The notes: generated from the letters alone by a model not told the origin. 64,000 nucleotides of DNA from VAXT01 sp963794605 (GCA_963794605.1 CAWCEN010000004.1:641881-705880); one strand, 5' to 3'; counted from the first letter of the stretch, positions 27,377 through 35,335 are shown. Numbers and translations are program-made.

Positions 27377-27727
27377 GTGAACGTCGTCACGCTGATCGGC
27401 AATCTCGCCACGGACGTCGAGCTCCGAGAGGTCGGCCAGGACCTGCAGGTCGCCAGCTTCCTGCTCGCGGTCGACCGGCCCGGGAAGGACGAGGCCGACT
27501 TCGTGCGCGTCTCGACCTGGAACAAGCAGGCGGAACTGTGCGCGCAGTACTTGGCGAAGGGGCGCAAGGTCGGCGTCGACGGGCGCCTGCGCAGCAGCTC
27601 GTGGGAAGACTCCGACGGCAACAAGCGGAACGCAGTCGAGGTGGTCGCGAACCGGGTCGAGTTCCTGTCGTCGCGAGGAAAGGAGGAGGTCGCGGAGATC
27701 CCGTTCGAAGCGCCAACACCAGCCTAG
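27377..27727 (+). CDS. ssb: Single-stranded DNA-binding protein
   Basis: OB-fold SSB: NVVTLIGNLATDVELREV, ASFLLAVDRP, DFVRVSTWNKQAELCAQYL and VGVDGRLRSSSWEDSDGNKR. Two starts compete. ATG 27371 is directly against the GAGGAGGT site, while GTG 27377 has a normal 6-base spacing, so GTG is preferred (116 residues). It is short, lacks a long acidic linker, and its IPF-containing end continues for six more residues (EIPFEAPTPA), unlike SSBs that end in the acidic tip. This may be a second SSB rather than the replication one. Confidence 0.9.
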   Translation: MNVVTLIGNLATDVELREVGQDLQVASFLLAVDRPGKDEADFVRVSTWNKQAELCAQYLAKGRKVGVDGRLRSSSWEDSDGNKRNAVEVVANRVEFLSSRGKEEVAEIPFEAPTPA

Positions 27728-27740
27728 AATCGGACGGCCA

Positions 27741-28484
27741 GTGGCCGACCGGGACGAGATCCTTGCCTTCGCGAGCGAGCTGCTCGACCTCGACGCCTAT
27801 CCGGACTACGGGCCGATGGGGATGCAGGTCGCGGGCGCCCACGAGGTCGATCGGATCGCCTGTGGGGTCTCGTCGTCGCTCGAGCTCTTCGAGCGCACCG
27901 CTCTGGCGGGCGCCCAGATGCTCCTCGTCCATCATGGTGTGCTCTGGGATCGAGATTCGCGCGTGATCGACGACACCATGCGGCGGCGGCTGAAGACGCT
28001 CCTGGATGCCGGGATCACGCTGGCCGCGTACCACCTCGCACTCGACGCGCATCCTCAGCTCGGCAACAACGCGTTGATCGCGCGAGAGCTGGGGATCGAG
28101 CCCTCGGAGGAATTCGCCGGGATCGGCTTCGGCGGTCCCCTGGCGGAGCCTGTCTCCGCGGACGAGTTCGCGGCTCGGGTCCGCGAGCGGCTAGGCAGCG
28201 ACCCGGTCGTGTTCGCAGAAGGTCCCGAGCGGATCGAACGGGCGGCGGTGATCACCGGCGGGGCGGCCCGCTACTTGGCCGACGCCGCGCGTGAGGGCTA
28301 CGACCTGTTCCTGACCGGCGAGCCCGCCGAGCCCAGTTTGCACACGGCACGCGAGCTTGGAATCCACTTCGTCGCAGCCGGTCACTACGCGACGGAGCGG
28401 ATCGGGATCCAGGCGCTGGCGAAGCGGCTCGCCGAGCAGTTCGAGCTCGAGTGGGAGTTCATCGACCTCCCGAACCCGGTCTAG
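27741..28484 (+). CDS. Nif3-like dinuclear metal-centre protein
   Basis: The 247 residues show the family N-terminus YPDYGPMGMQVAG, the metal ligands LLVHHGVLWD and AAYHLALDAHPQLGNNALI, and the C-terminal LTGEPAEPSLHTARELGIHFVAAGHYATERIG with further His/Glu ligands. Homologues are annotated as GTP cyclohydrolase 1 type 2, though function is unsettled. It follows ssb by 13 bases. A TAGAAT that overlaps the ssb stop lies 10 bases before its GTG start. Confidence 0.9.
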   Translation: MADRDEILAFASELLDLDAYPDYGPMGMQVAGAHEVDRIACGVSSSLELFERTALAGAQMLLVHHGVLWDRDSRVIDDTMRRRLKTLLDAGITLAAYHLALDAHPQLGNNALIARELGIEPSEEFAGIGFGGPLAEPVSADEFAARVRERLGSDPVVFAEGPERIERAAVITGGAARYLADAAREGYDLFLTGEPAEPSLHTARELGIHFVAAGHYATERIGIQALAKRLAEQFELEWEFIDLPNPV

Positions 28485-28495
28485 TTAGTTGTGCA

Positions 28496-28524
28496 TTGCC
28501 ACCGTCGGAAGGCGGCGGTACAGT
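28496..28524 (+). promoter_or_regulatory. Sigma70-type promoter upstream of a candidate small RNA or leader
   Basis: TTGCCA (28496-28501) and TACAGT (28519-28524) are separated by exactly 17 bases, one mismatch and two mismatches from consensus. Transcription would begin near 28531, just after the Nif3 gene. Confidence 0.5.
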
Positions 28525-28530
28525 TCGAGG

Positions 28531-28628
28531 CGTGATTGTTTTCGACGCGCGGGGTGTCTGAGCTCCGCGTGACATATCCAGAGGACACCCGAGCCCGACG
28601 CGTGCCCGAGAGAGCGGTCGGGTTTTTT
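28531..28628 (+). ncRNA. Candidate structured small RNA or attenuator leader (about 98 nt)
   Basis: Between a promoter and a U6 terminator, the RNA can form a long stem (ACGCG with CGCGT outside, GGGTGTC with GACACCC inside). A second copy of CCCGA could compete with the terminator arm for TCGGG. There is no ORF. It lies directly before a small helix-turn-helix-like gene with its own AAAGGAGG site. I cannot match it to SRP RNA, 6S, T-box or other families by eye. Confidence 0.45.
28604..28628 (+). terminator. Intrinsic terminator ahead of the small HTH-like gene
   Basis: CCCGA (28605-28609) pairs with TCGGG (28618-28622) and is followed at once by six Ts. It is the clearest U-tract terminator in the window and lies 39 bases before the next start codon, so it could act as an attenuator. 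Confidence 0.6.
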
Positions 28629-28666
28629 AGTACCCGAACTCGACGCCCAGCTAAAGGAGGAGTGGC

Positions 28667-28849
28667 ATGGCGAACCACCTGACACCCGAGGAGTTGTCGA
28701 AGGAAATTGGGATCGAACGCCAAGAGGTGATCCGCGTCTGCATGGAGGAAGGCGTGCCGATCTACCACGGCAAGATCGACAAGACCCTCTTCCAGGCGCA
28801 GCTCGCGGCCCTGAGCGCGCAACCACCGCCGCAGGCGCTCGCTTCCTAG
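28667..28849 (+). CDS. Small helix-turn-helix-like protein
   Basis: The 60 residues, MANHLTPEELSKEIGIERQE onward, look like a single HTH_17/excisionase-type unit: two helices, a turn, then a VPIYHGKIDKTLF wing-like segment. DNA binding is inferred from this pattern only. A strong AAAGGAGGAG site precedes the ATG. The upstream leader carries a terminator. It converges on ku across a CTAG-CTAG-CTAG sequence. Confidence 0.7.
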   Translation: MANHLTPEELSKEIGIERQEVIRVCMEEGVPIYHGKIDKTLFQAQLAALSAQPPPQALAS

Positions 28850-28853
28850 CTAG

Positions 28854-29714
28854 CTAGGCGCTCTTCGCGACCTTTTTGCGCGCAGCAGGCTTGCGCGTGC
28901 TCTTCTTCCCCGCCGGCTTCGCCTCCTGCACCTCCTCGACGCTCCGTTTGAGCGCCTCCATGAGGTCGACGACCGGGGTCTCCTCCTCCACCGGCTCGGG
29001 CTTCTTCAGCTCCTGGCCGTCGAGCTTGGCCTCGAGCATCTGCCGCAGGTTCTGGCGGTACTCGCTCGTCAGCTCCGACGGATCGAATTCCCCGACGAGG
29101 CTCTCGATCACCTGGCGTGCGAGGTCGAGCTCCGGCTCCTTGACTGTGCTCTCCCCAACGGCCTCCTCGATCTCGGCCTGCGAGTTGACGTCCTCCGCGA
29201 GGAACATCGTCTCGAGCGCGAGGGCATCGCCCTTCGGACGGATGAGGCAGAGATGCTCGGAGCCCTGGCGCACGAACCGGCCGAGCGCAGCCTTCCCGGT
29301 CTCCTGCATCGCCCGTAGCAACAGCACGTACGGCCGCTGTGCGGCTGTCTCACGCGGCGGAGCGAGGTAGTACGTGCGGTCGAAGTAGACCGGGTCGACC
29401 TCGGACGCGTCGACGAACCGCGTGATCGAGATCGCCTTCGAATCGTCGATCTCCATGATCGCCTCGAGGTCTGCCTCCTCGACGACGACGAACTCGCCCT
29501 TCGAGACCTCCCACCCCTTCACGAGCTCGTCCCGTTCGACCTCGCGCTCGTGCGTCGGGCACCACCGCTTCTGCTTGATCGGTGTCAGGCACTCGCGGTG
29601 CAGCGTGCGGAACGACACGTCCGACTGGCGCGCGGCCGGCTTCGTGGCCAGCGCGAGCCCGACCGGGATGTTGACCAGGCCAAAGCTGATGGATCCGTTC
29701 CAGATCGTCCGCAT
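28854..29714 (-). CDS. ku: Ku DNA-end-binding protein of bacterial NHEJ
   Basis: Ku homodimers bind double-strand breaks and recruit a ligase. The 286 residues start MRTIWNGSISFGLVNIPVGL and contain FRTLHRECLTPIKQKRWCPT, PVYFDRTYYLAPP, LGRFVRQGSEHLCLIRPKG and SEYRQNLRQMLEAKL. A Lys/Ala-rich basic tail (KKSTRKPAARKKVAKSA) extends past the core, as in Ku proteins with DNA-binding tails. No ligase D gene is beside it. ATG 29714 begins the conserved N-terminus. Confidence 0.96.
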   Translation of the reverse strand: MRTIWNGSISFGLVNIPVGLALATKPAARQSDVSFRTLHRECLTPIKQKRWCPTHEREVERDELVKGWEVSKGEFVVVEEADLEAIMEIDDSKAISITRFVDASEVDPVYFDRTYYLAPPRETAAQRPYVLLLRAMQETGKAALGRFVRQGSEHLCLIRPKGDALALETMFLAEDVNSQAEIEEAVGESTVKEPELDLARQVIESLVGEFDPSELTSEYRQNLRQMLEAKLDGQELKKPEPVEEETPVVDLMEALKRSVEEVQEAKPAGKKSTRKPAARKKVAKSA

Positions 29715-29725
29715 GGAGAGCCTAA

Positions 29726-29731
29726 ATTGTA
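29726..29731 (-). promoter_or_regulatory. Candidate -10 box of ku
   Basis: TACAAT on the minus strand lies 11 bases before the ku ATG, in the 50-base gap to the divergent synthetase. Confidence 0.4.
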
Positions 29732-29752
29732 CTTGGACCCCTCTTCTCCTCC

Positions 29753-29758
29753 CATAAT
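29753..29758 (+). promoter_or_regulatory. Candidate leaderless -10 box of the acyl-CoA synthetase
   Basis: CATAAT lies 6 bases before GTG 29765. TTGGAC at 29733-29738 is a possible -35 with short spacing. Confidence 0.4.
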
Positions 29759-29764
29759 TCCGCT

Positions 29765-31462
29765 GTGAAGACGATCTGGTCCCTTTGGCAGGACGCGCTC
29801 GCCGAGCAGCGCACGAGGCCCGCCTACCTGGTGGAGGAAGACGGCGCATGGCGGGCCGTCTCTCAGGCCGAGGCGGCCGCGGCCGTCGACGAGCTCGCAA
29901 ACGGCCTACTCGCGCTCGGTGTCAAGAAGGGCGATGCGTTCGGGATCCTCGCCCGCACACGCCTGGAATGGGCGCTCTTCGACCTCGCACTGGCACAGAT
30001 CGGTGCGGTGGCAGCGGGCATCTATCCGTCGAGTACGCCGGCCGAGAGCCGCTACATCCTCGAGCACTCGAACGCGGTGGGCTGCCTCGTCGACGGCGAG
30101 CTCCGAGAGAAGATCGAGGGTGCGAAGCTCGAGCACGTCTTCGAGACCGACCGGCTGGACGAGCTTCGCGCAAGCGGACGCGAGCACGCGGCAGCGAAAC
30201 CCGACGCGCTCGAGCAGGCACGGTCGCTGATCGGGGACGACGACCTCTTCACGTTCATCTACACCTCGGGCACGACCGGCCCGCCCAAGGCCTGCATGAT
30301 CCTCAACCGCAACTACTACGACATGGTCGGGAGGATCGACGAGATCGAGAGCTTCTTCCTGCCGACCGACGTCATGCTCCTCTACCTCCCGCTGGCCCAC
30401 AACTTCGGCCGGCTCATGCACCTCCTCGGAGCGCACCTCGGCTACACGATCGCGTTCGTCCCCGACCCGCGGCAGTTGGGCGAGCTCATGCCCCAGGTCC
30501 GCCCGACGGTTCTTCCCACCGTCCCGCGGGTGCTCGAGAAGGTGCACACAGCAGTGTCCGCCAACTTCACGGCCGCGGACGGCGTCAAGCGTCGCCTGAT
30601 CGACTGGGCGCTTGACATCGGCAGGGAGGTGAGCGAGCTGCGCCAACGCCAAGCGCCGGTCCCGGCGGGGCTTGCGTTCAAGCACCGGATCGCGGATCGC
30701 CTCGTGTACTCGAAGGTCAAGGAACGGCTCGGCGGAAGGCTCCGGGCAGCGATCTCGGGCGGCGCTCCGCTGGCGAAGGAGATCGCCGAGTTCTTCCACA
30801 CGCTCGACATCCTGATCCTCGAGGGGTACGGCCAGACCGAGGAGACGACGGCGTCGAACGTCAACATCCCGAATCGCTTCAAGTTCGGGACCGTCGGGCC
30901 GGCGATTCCCGGGATCGAGGTCACGACCGCCGAGGACGGGGAGATCCTGATCAAGGGCCCGACCGTCTTCGCCGGCTACTACAAGGACGATGAAGCGACT
31001 CGAGCGGTCCTGCCCGGCGACGGCTGGCTGCACACCGGCGACGTCGGCGAGATCGACGAGGACGGATTCCTGACCGTCACCGACCGCAAGAAGGACATCA
31101 TCGTCACCGCCGGCGGCAAGAACGTGGCACCGCAGAACGTCGAGAACCTGCTCAAGGCGATCCCGTGGGTCTCTCAGGCACTCGTTGTCGGGGACCGGCG
31201 ACCGTACCTCGTGGCGCTGATGACGCTCGATGAGGACGAGGTCGCGAAGCTGGACGGCAGCCAGGACGCGCATTCACTCGTCGCTGAGGCTGTGGAGCGA
31301 ATCAACGAGCATCTGGCGCACTTCGAGCAGGTGCGACGCTTCAAGATCCTCGACCGGGACTTCTCGCCCGAGCAAAACGAGGTCACACCGACGCTCAAGC
31401 TCAAGCGCCGCGTCGTCGAGGAGCATTTCGCCGACGAGTTGAAGGGCCTCTACACGGACTAG
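29765..31462 (+). CDS. Long-chain acyl-CoA synthetase (AMP-forming)
   Basis: Activates fatty acids via acyl-AMP. The 565 residues show the P-loop TFIYTSGTTGPPKACMI, the LPLAHNFGRLMHL helix, the EGYGQTEETTASNVN adenylate motif, GDGWLHTGDVGEIDEDGFL and the DRKKDIIVTAGGKNVAP hinge. It is a FadD15-type enzyme by layout and could feed the divergent acyl-CoA dehydrogenases 8 kb away. The TAG stop shares CTAG with the DUF4396 gene. Confidence 0.95.
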   Translation: MKTIWSLWQDALAEQRTRPAYLVEEDGAWRAVSQAEAAAAVDELANGLLALGVKKGDAFGILARTRLEWALFDLALAQIGAVAAGIYPSSTPAESRYILEHSNAVGCLVDGELREKIEGAKLEHVFETDRLDELRASGREHAAAKPDALEQARSLIGDDDLFTFIYTSGTTGPPKACMILNRNYYDMVGRIDEIESFFLPTDVMLLYLPLAHNFGRLMHLLGAHLGYTIAFVPDPRQLGELMPQVRPTVLPTVPRVLEKVHTAVSANFTAADGVKRRLIDWALDIGREVSELRQRQAPVPAGLAFKHRIADRLVYSKVKERLGGRLRAAISGGAPLAKEIAEFFHTLDILILEGYGQTEETTASNVNIPNRFKFGTVGPAIPGIEVTTAEDGEILIKGPTVFAGYYKDDEATRAVLPGDGWLHTGDVGEIDEDGFLTVTDRKKDIIVTAGGKNVAPQNVENLLKAIPWVSQALVVGDRRPYLVALMTLDEDEVAKLDGSQDAHSLVAEAVERINEHLAHFEQVRRFKILDRDFSPEQNEVTPTLKLKRRVVEEHFADELKGLYTD

Positions 31463-31893
31463 TGGCCGTGATGCGCGTGGACGACGGCGTGGCCGCGTCC
31501 GCGCGCGATGAGCCAGCGATTGACTGGGAAGGCGGCGACCCAGGCGACGGCGAGCGCGAGGGCGAGGCTTCCCCAGAAGAGCGCATCGCCGAGACCGGCT
31601 TCCATAGCGCCCGGGATGATGAGGATGATCGCGTTGTCGACGATCTCCATCACGGTGATCGAAAGCGTGTCCGCTGCGAACGCCAGGGTGATCACGGTTG
31701 CAAGAGTCAGGCCCGCGCGGAGCAGCGGGACTGCGGTGAACGAGTAGCCGAAGATGAAGGCCAGAACTATCGCCAGGACGATCGTTTCGAAATTGCCCCA
31801 GCCCAGCGCAGTGCCGATGGCGACGCCGAGCACCTCGCCGATCGCGCACCCGGTCAGACAGTGCGTCGTCGCCGACGCCGCGAGACGGTTCAG
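31459..31893 (-). CDS. DUF4396-type membrane protein, start uncertain
   Basis: About four hydrophobic helices with the family-like AADTLSITVMEIVDNAI and the end FPVNRWLIARGRGHAV, followed by a His-rich VHAHHGH tail. Conserved-looking sequence (THCLTGCAIGEVLGVAIG) continues upstream of the first GTG (31833), so the gene starts earlier. CTG 31893 is the best codon visible and ATC 31923 is another, but neither is normal, so a substituted start or a lost base is possible. His clusters at both ends suggest metal handling, as inference. Confidence 0.65.
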   Translation of the reverse strand: MNRLAASATTHCLTGCAIGEVLGVAIGTALGWGNFETIVLAIVLAFIFGYSFTAVPLLRAGLTLATVITLAFAADTLSITVMEIVDNAIILIIPGAMEAGLGDALFWGSLALALAVAWVAAFPVNRWLIARGRGHAVVHAHHGH

Positions 31894-31930
31894 CGAAGCT
31901 TCTGAGGCGTGGGCGTGCGCGATTCGGGCG

Positions 31931-33010
31931 TTATAGCCGCCGAGCGCCGACCCACGTCGACGAGTACCAGCCGCTCAAGCTCGAGATCTTGACGACGTCG
32001 CCGGTGTGCGGCGAGTGGATGAACTGGCCGCCACCGATGTAGATCCCGACGTGCCCGAGCCCGTTGAAGAAGACGAGGTCACCGGCCTGGAGCTGGTCGC
32101 GCGACACGGGCATCCCGTAGCCGTACTGGGCCGCCGCGTTGTGCGGCAGCGAGACCCCGATCTGGTTGAAGACGTACATCACGAACCCGGAGCAGTCGAA
32201 CCCGCCGGGGCTCGCTCCGCCGTAGACGTACGGCGTTCCGAGGTACTGCATCGCGATCCCGACGGCACCGCCGTACTTGGAAGGCGGTGCGTAGACGGGC
32301 GCGGGCTGAGGCGACGTAACGGCGCCGGCGCTCGCGTTCAGCACCGTCGCGCCGGTAGTGGCCATCCGGGCGCGGGCCTGCGCGGCGAGCTCGGCCTGCC
32401 GTGCCTGCTCTGCGGCTTGCATCTGACTGATCTCGCTCTTGATCGAGGACAGGAGCTGTTGCCGCGAGGCGAGCTGGTCCTCGATCGACGCCTTCTCCGC
32501 TGAGCGCTCGGCCACGAGCTCGGCCTGCTGCACGTGCGCAGTCTGGAGTCGGGCGCGCTCATGCTTGACCTTCGCGCGGAAGACTTTGACCTGCTTGAGA
32601 ACGTCGGCGCTCTGATCCGAGACGCGGTCGACCGTGTCGATCCTCGAGATCAGGTCGTCCATCGACGTCGCCCCGAGGAGCACCTCGAGCCCCGTGTCCT
32701 GGTTTCCGGACGTGTACATCGCGATGAGATGCGCGTTCAGCTGTCGCTGCGAGTGCTTGAGGTTGGCCTTCGCGAGCTTGAGCTCAACCTTGTTCGTGCG
32801 GAGGTCGCTCTCGATCCCGGCGAGCTTCTCGTTCGCGAGGTTGTACGCGTCGACGGCGCGCTCGAGGTTGGAGTCGAGGCCCTGGATCTGGGCCATGACG
32901 CTGCGCGCCTCGGCCTGCTTCGAGGGCACCGAGCCCGGCGCAGCAAACGACGTCGAGGCAGCCGCAAGAGCTGCCGCGAGGCCGATAAACACCATTCGCG
33001 CCAGCCGCAT
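31931..33010 (-). CDS. Secreted NlpC/P60 peptidoglycan hydrolase with coiled coil
   Basis: A signal peptide (MRLARMVFIGLAAALAAAS) is followed by a long coiled coil (about residues 30-225, containing LIAMYTSGNQDTGLEVLLGA) and a C-terminal NlpC/P60 domain. The catalytic Cys is in GGFDCSGFVMYVF, the His in GLGHVGIYIGGGQ and the third polar residue in FIHSPHTGD. It would cut D-Glu-diaminopimelate stem-peptide bonds. The coil is clearly related to the divergent 33201 gene. ATG 33010 is chosen at the signal peptide. Confidence 0.93.
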   Translation of the reverse strand: MRLARMVFIGLAAALAAASTSFAAPGSVPSKQAEARSVMAQIQGLDSNLERAVDAYNLANEKLAGIESDLRTNKVELKLAKANLKHSQRQLNAHLIAMYTSGNQDTGLEVLLGATSMDDLISRIDTVDRVSDQSADVLKQVKVFRAKVKHERARLQTAHVQQAELVAERSAEKASIEDQLASRQQLLSSIKSEISQMQAAEQARQAELAAQARARMATTGATVLNASAGAVTSPQPAPVYAPPSKYGGAVGIAMQYLGTPYVYGGASPGGFDCSGFVMYVFNQIGVSLPHNAAAQYGYGMPVSRDQLQAGDLVFFNGLGHVGIYIGGGQFIHSPHTGDVVKISSLSGWYSSTWVGARRL

Positions 33011-33187
33011 GCATACGCCGATGGACGCGCGTGTCCTGGCCACGACGGGCGCACCGGAAGGGGGCCGGTACGTCACGAGCACGGCACCTTAACAACCCTT
33101 CCGGATGACCGCAAACGGAATAGAAAGTGCCGTCTGCGACGAGGGCCGGGCTCGCGGAAAACCCGACCGGCGAGGACGACGAGGTGT

Positions 33188-33193
33188 TAGGTT
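33188..33193 (+). promoter_or_regulatory. Candidate leaderless -10 box of the 3D-domain hydrolase
   Basis: TAGGTT lies 7 bases before GTG 33201. Confidence 0.4.
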
Positions 33194-33200
33194 GCCCGCC

Positions 33201-34178
33201 GTGGGAGAGCCAGGTAGGGGGGTGCGAGCTACGCTCGTATCCGCGTCTGTGGTCACTCTGGCCGCTTTGCTGTTGCCCGCCGCAATCGGCGCCGGGTCGC
33301 CGTCGCGGCTCCATGAACGGGCTCAGGAGCTGCGAAACGAGAACTCCGAGCTCGCGGGCAAGGCGAGGGCGACCTGGCTCAGTTCGGTCACGCTTTCGAC
33401 GCGACTCGCCGAGACTCAGGACGCGCTGGTGCGGTTCCGTGCAAGGCGGGAAGCGATCGCGGCACAGCGCGCCGAGGTGGAGCACAGCCTGCGCCTCGCA
33501 CGCCGCACGCTGAAGGTCTCGCAGCGACGCCTTGCCGATCGGCTTCGACTGATGTACGAGCAAGGCCCGGCCGACCCGATGTCCGTGCTCGTCGGCGCCA
33601 CTTCCGTCGACGATGCGATCAACCGAATCGAGAACCTGCACCGCATCGCGGGCCTCGACCGCAACGTGATCGACGCCGCGAAGGCTGCCAAAGCGCACTT
33701 GACCGCCCTCGCGCAGCGACTGGCGGCCGATGAGACCCGTGCGCGCGAGACGGAAGCTGCGACCGCGGCGACCCTGGTCGCGCTCGCGGCCGCTCAGCGC
33801 GAGCAGGCGGCCACCTTGACCAGGCTCCGCGCGGAGAGGAGCGCGAATTCGTCCCACATCTCCTCGCTCGAGTCGCAGGCGCGCGAGCTAGCCGCTCTCC
33901 CGAGCGCCGGCCAGAACGGGCGGACCCTGACGGTGGTCGCGACGGGGTACGCGCTCGCCGGCCACACCTCGACCGGAGTTCCGGTCGGCTACGGAATCGT
34001 CGCGGTCGACCCCGGTGTAATCGCGCTTGGGACGAAGATGACGATTCCCGGCTACGGGCAGGGTGTCGCGGCCGACACCGGCGGCGCTGTCTCCGGGTCG
34101 CGCATCGACCTCTGGTTCCCGACTGAGGCCGAAGCGCTCGCGTGGGGCAGCAGAACAGTTACCTTGACGCTGCACTGA
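33201..34178 (+). CDS. Secreted coiled-coil protein with a C-terminal 3D domain
   Basis: The signal or anchor segment (LVSASVVTLAALLLPAAIG) leads into a coiled coil (about residues 45-230) with LRLMYEQGPADPMSVLVGAT, matching the coil of the divergent NlpC gene. The C-terminal 3D domain has its three Asp: AVDPGVIALGTKM, ADTGGAVSGSRIDLWF. 3D domains are found in lytic transglycosylase-like and RpfB/MltA-related proteins, so cell-wall turnover is inferred. GTG 33201 is set by the TAGGTT box; GTG 33222 is an alternative. Confidence 0.85.
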   Translation: MGEPGRGVRATLVSASVVTLAALLLPAAIGAGSPSRLHERAQELRNENSELAGKARATWLSSVTLSTRLAETQDALVRFRARREAIAAQRAEVEHSLRLARRTLKVSQRRLADRLRLMYEQGPADPMSVLVGATSVDDAINRIENLHRIAGLDRNVIDAAKAAKAHLTALAQRLAADETRARETEAATAATLVALAAAQREQAATLTRLRAERSANSSHISSLESQARELAALPSAGQNGRTLTVVATGYALAGHTSTGVPVGYGIVAVDPGVIALGTKMTIPGYGQGVAADTGGAVSGSRIDLWFPTEAEALAWGSRTVTLTLH

Positions 34179-34206
34179 CCGAGCGGACACAGAAGGGGCG
34201 TCGCAG

Positions 34207-34887
34207 ATGAGCGAAGCCGCAGAGCGGAAGGCCAAGAAGGACGGTGAGGACCTGCGCGTGCTGCTCGTGGACGACCACGACTTGTTCCGGACCGGCCTCA
34301 GGAACCTGCTCGAGGAGCAGGGCGTCCAGGTCGTCGCGGAGGCGGCCAACGGCCAAGACGCGATCCGCTCCGTGCGCGAGGTCGCCCCGGACGTAGTGGT
34401 GATGGACCTCAACATGCCCGGCATCACAGGAGTCGAGGCGACGCGCGAGATCACCTCGTTCGCGCCGCTCACGCGCGTCGTCGTCCTGACCATCTCGGAT
34501 CAGGACGAGGACGTGATGGACGCCATCGTCGCCGGTGCGTGCGGGTACCTCGTCAAGGATTCGTCGATCCAGGAGCTGATCCGCGGCATCAAGTCGGCCG
34601 CGGTCGGCGAGTCGCTGATCTCACCGCCGATCGCCGCGAAGGTGCTTCAGCGGATGCGCGCAGTCACGCTCGATCAGGGAGCCGAGACGATCCGCGCCGA
34701 GCTCTCCGACCGCGAGCTCGAAGTCCTGCGCCTGATCGCGAACGGGAAGGACAACTCCCAGATCGCCGCGGCGCTGCACATCAGTCCGAAGACGGTCAAG
34801 AACCACATCTCGAACATCCTCATGAAGCTGCAGATCGAGAACCGCATCCAGGCGGCCGTCTACGCCGTGCGCAGCGGGATTGTCTAA
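34207..34887 (+). CDS. NarL/LuxR-type response regulator
   Basis: The receiver domain has the acidic pair in LLVDDHDLFRTGL, the phospho-acceptor Asp in PDVVVMDLNMPGITG, Thr in VVVLTISDQDE and Lys in GYLVKDSS. The LuxR HTH is LSDRELEVLRLIANGKDNSQ with SPKTVKNHISNILMKL. A short charged N-terminal extension (KKDGEDLR) precedes it. No histidine kinase is adjacent. The RBS is AGAAGGGG nine bases upstream of ATG. A hairpin begins at the base after its stop. Confidence 0.94.
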   Translation: MSEAAERKAKKDGEDLRVLLVDDHDLFRTGLRNLLEEQGVQVVAEAANGQDAIRSVREVAPDVVVMDLNMPGITGVEATREITSFAPLTRVVVLTISDQDEDVMDAIVAGACGYLVKDSSIQELIRGIKSAAVGESLISPPIAAKVLQRMRAVTLDQGAETIRAELSDRELEVLRLIANGKDNSQIAAALHISPKTVKNHISNILMKLQIENRIQAAVYAVRSGIV

Positions 34888-34905
34888 GGCATCGCTCGCG
34901 ATGCC
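34888..34905 (+). terminator. Hairpin directly after the response regulator
   Basis: GGCATCG (34888-34894) and CGATGCC (34899-34905) form a perfect 7-bp stem with a CTCG loop starting right after the TAA stop. There is no U-tract. Confidence 0.45.
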
Positions 34906-34935
34906 GACCAGGAGAGGCCGTGCTGGCTCGGCCGC

Positions 34936-35253
34936 TTAAGCAGCTTCCGCGACGATCTTGCGGAGCGGTGCGAGCAGCTTGCGGAGCTCGGTACTTTGGC
35001 GGGTCGCCGCTTGCAAGCGGTTGAGCAAAGCCGGGAGCTCTCCGCTCGGCATGTCGTGTCCCACTACACCGGTTTGGTGGGTCAATTCGTCGATGCGACG
35101 CTCGATGCGAAGACATTCGGCATCGAGCTCAAGCGCTCGCGCGTAGCCGTCGGTCACCGTCGGTTCCATCTCGCTGCGGGGAAGCGCCGGACCTTCGGCC
35201 GTCGCGTCGGTGAGCGCCTGGATACGCTCCAGGAGTTCCCGGTCGTCAGCCAC
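34936..35253 (-). CDS. Hypothetical helical protein
   Basis: The 105 residues are almost entirely helical and charged: MADDRELLERIQALTDATAE, RIERRIDELTHQTGVVGHDM and RQSTELRKLLAPLRKIV. A coiled-coil or DUF2630-like small protein is possible (DELTHQTG-type motif and Arg-rich helices), but I am not certain of the family. Start is GTG 35253. It lies between the response regulator and dacB in opposite orientation to both. Confidence 0.6.
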   Translation of the reverse strand: MADDRELLERIQALTDATAEGPALPRSEMEPTVTDGYARALELDAECLRIERRIDELTHQTGVVGHDMPSGELPALLNRLQAATRQSTELRKLLAPLRKIVAEAA

Positions 35254-35335
35254 CAGGAGCCGATTATTTGCAGGCTGATCGACCGAGGGCTATGGGCCGT
35301 GCGACCCATCTTGCCGCGCCTCGGGTCCTAAACAC

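Noticed and set aside
28531..28628. SRP RNA or 6S RNA
   Set aside because: The SRP helix-8 signature with its GGAAG-type loop and the 6S open-bubble layout are not present.
33011..33200. A c-di-AMP (ydaO-type) riboswitch before the cell-wall hydrolases
   Set aside because: Such switches precede related genes in actinobacteria, but I could not find the conserved core pairs on either strand.
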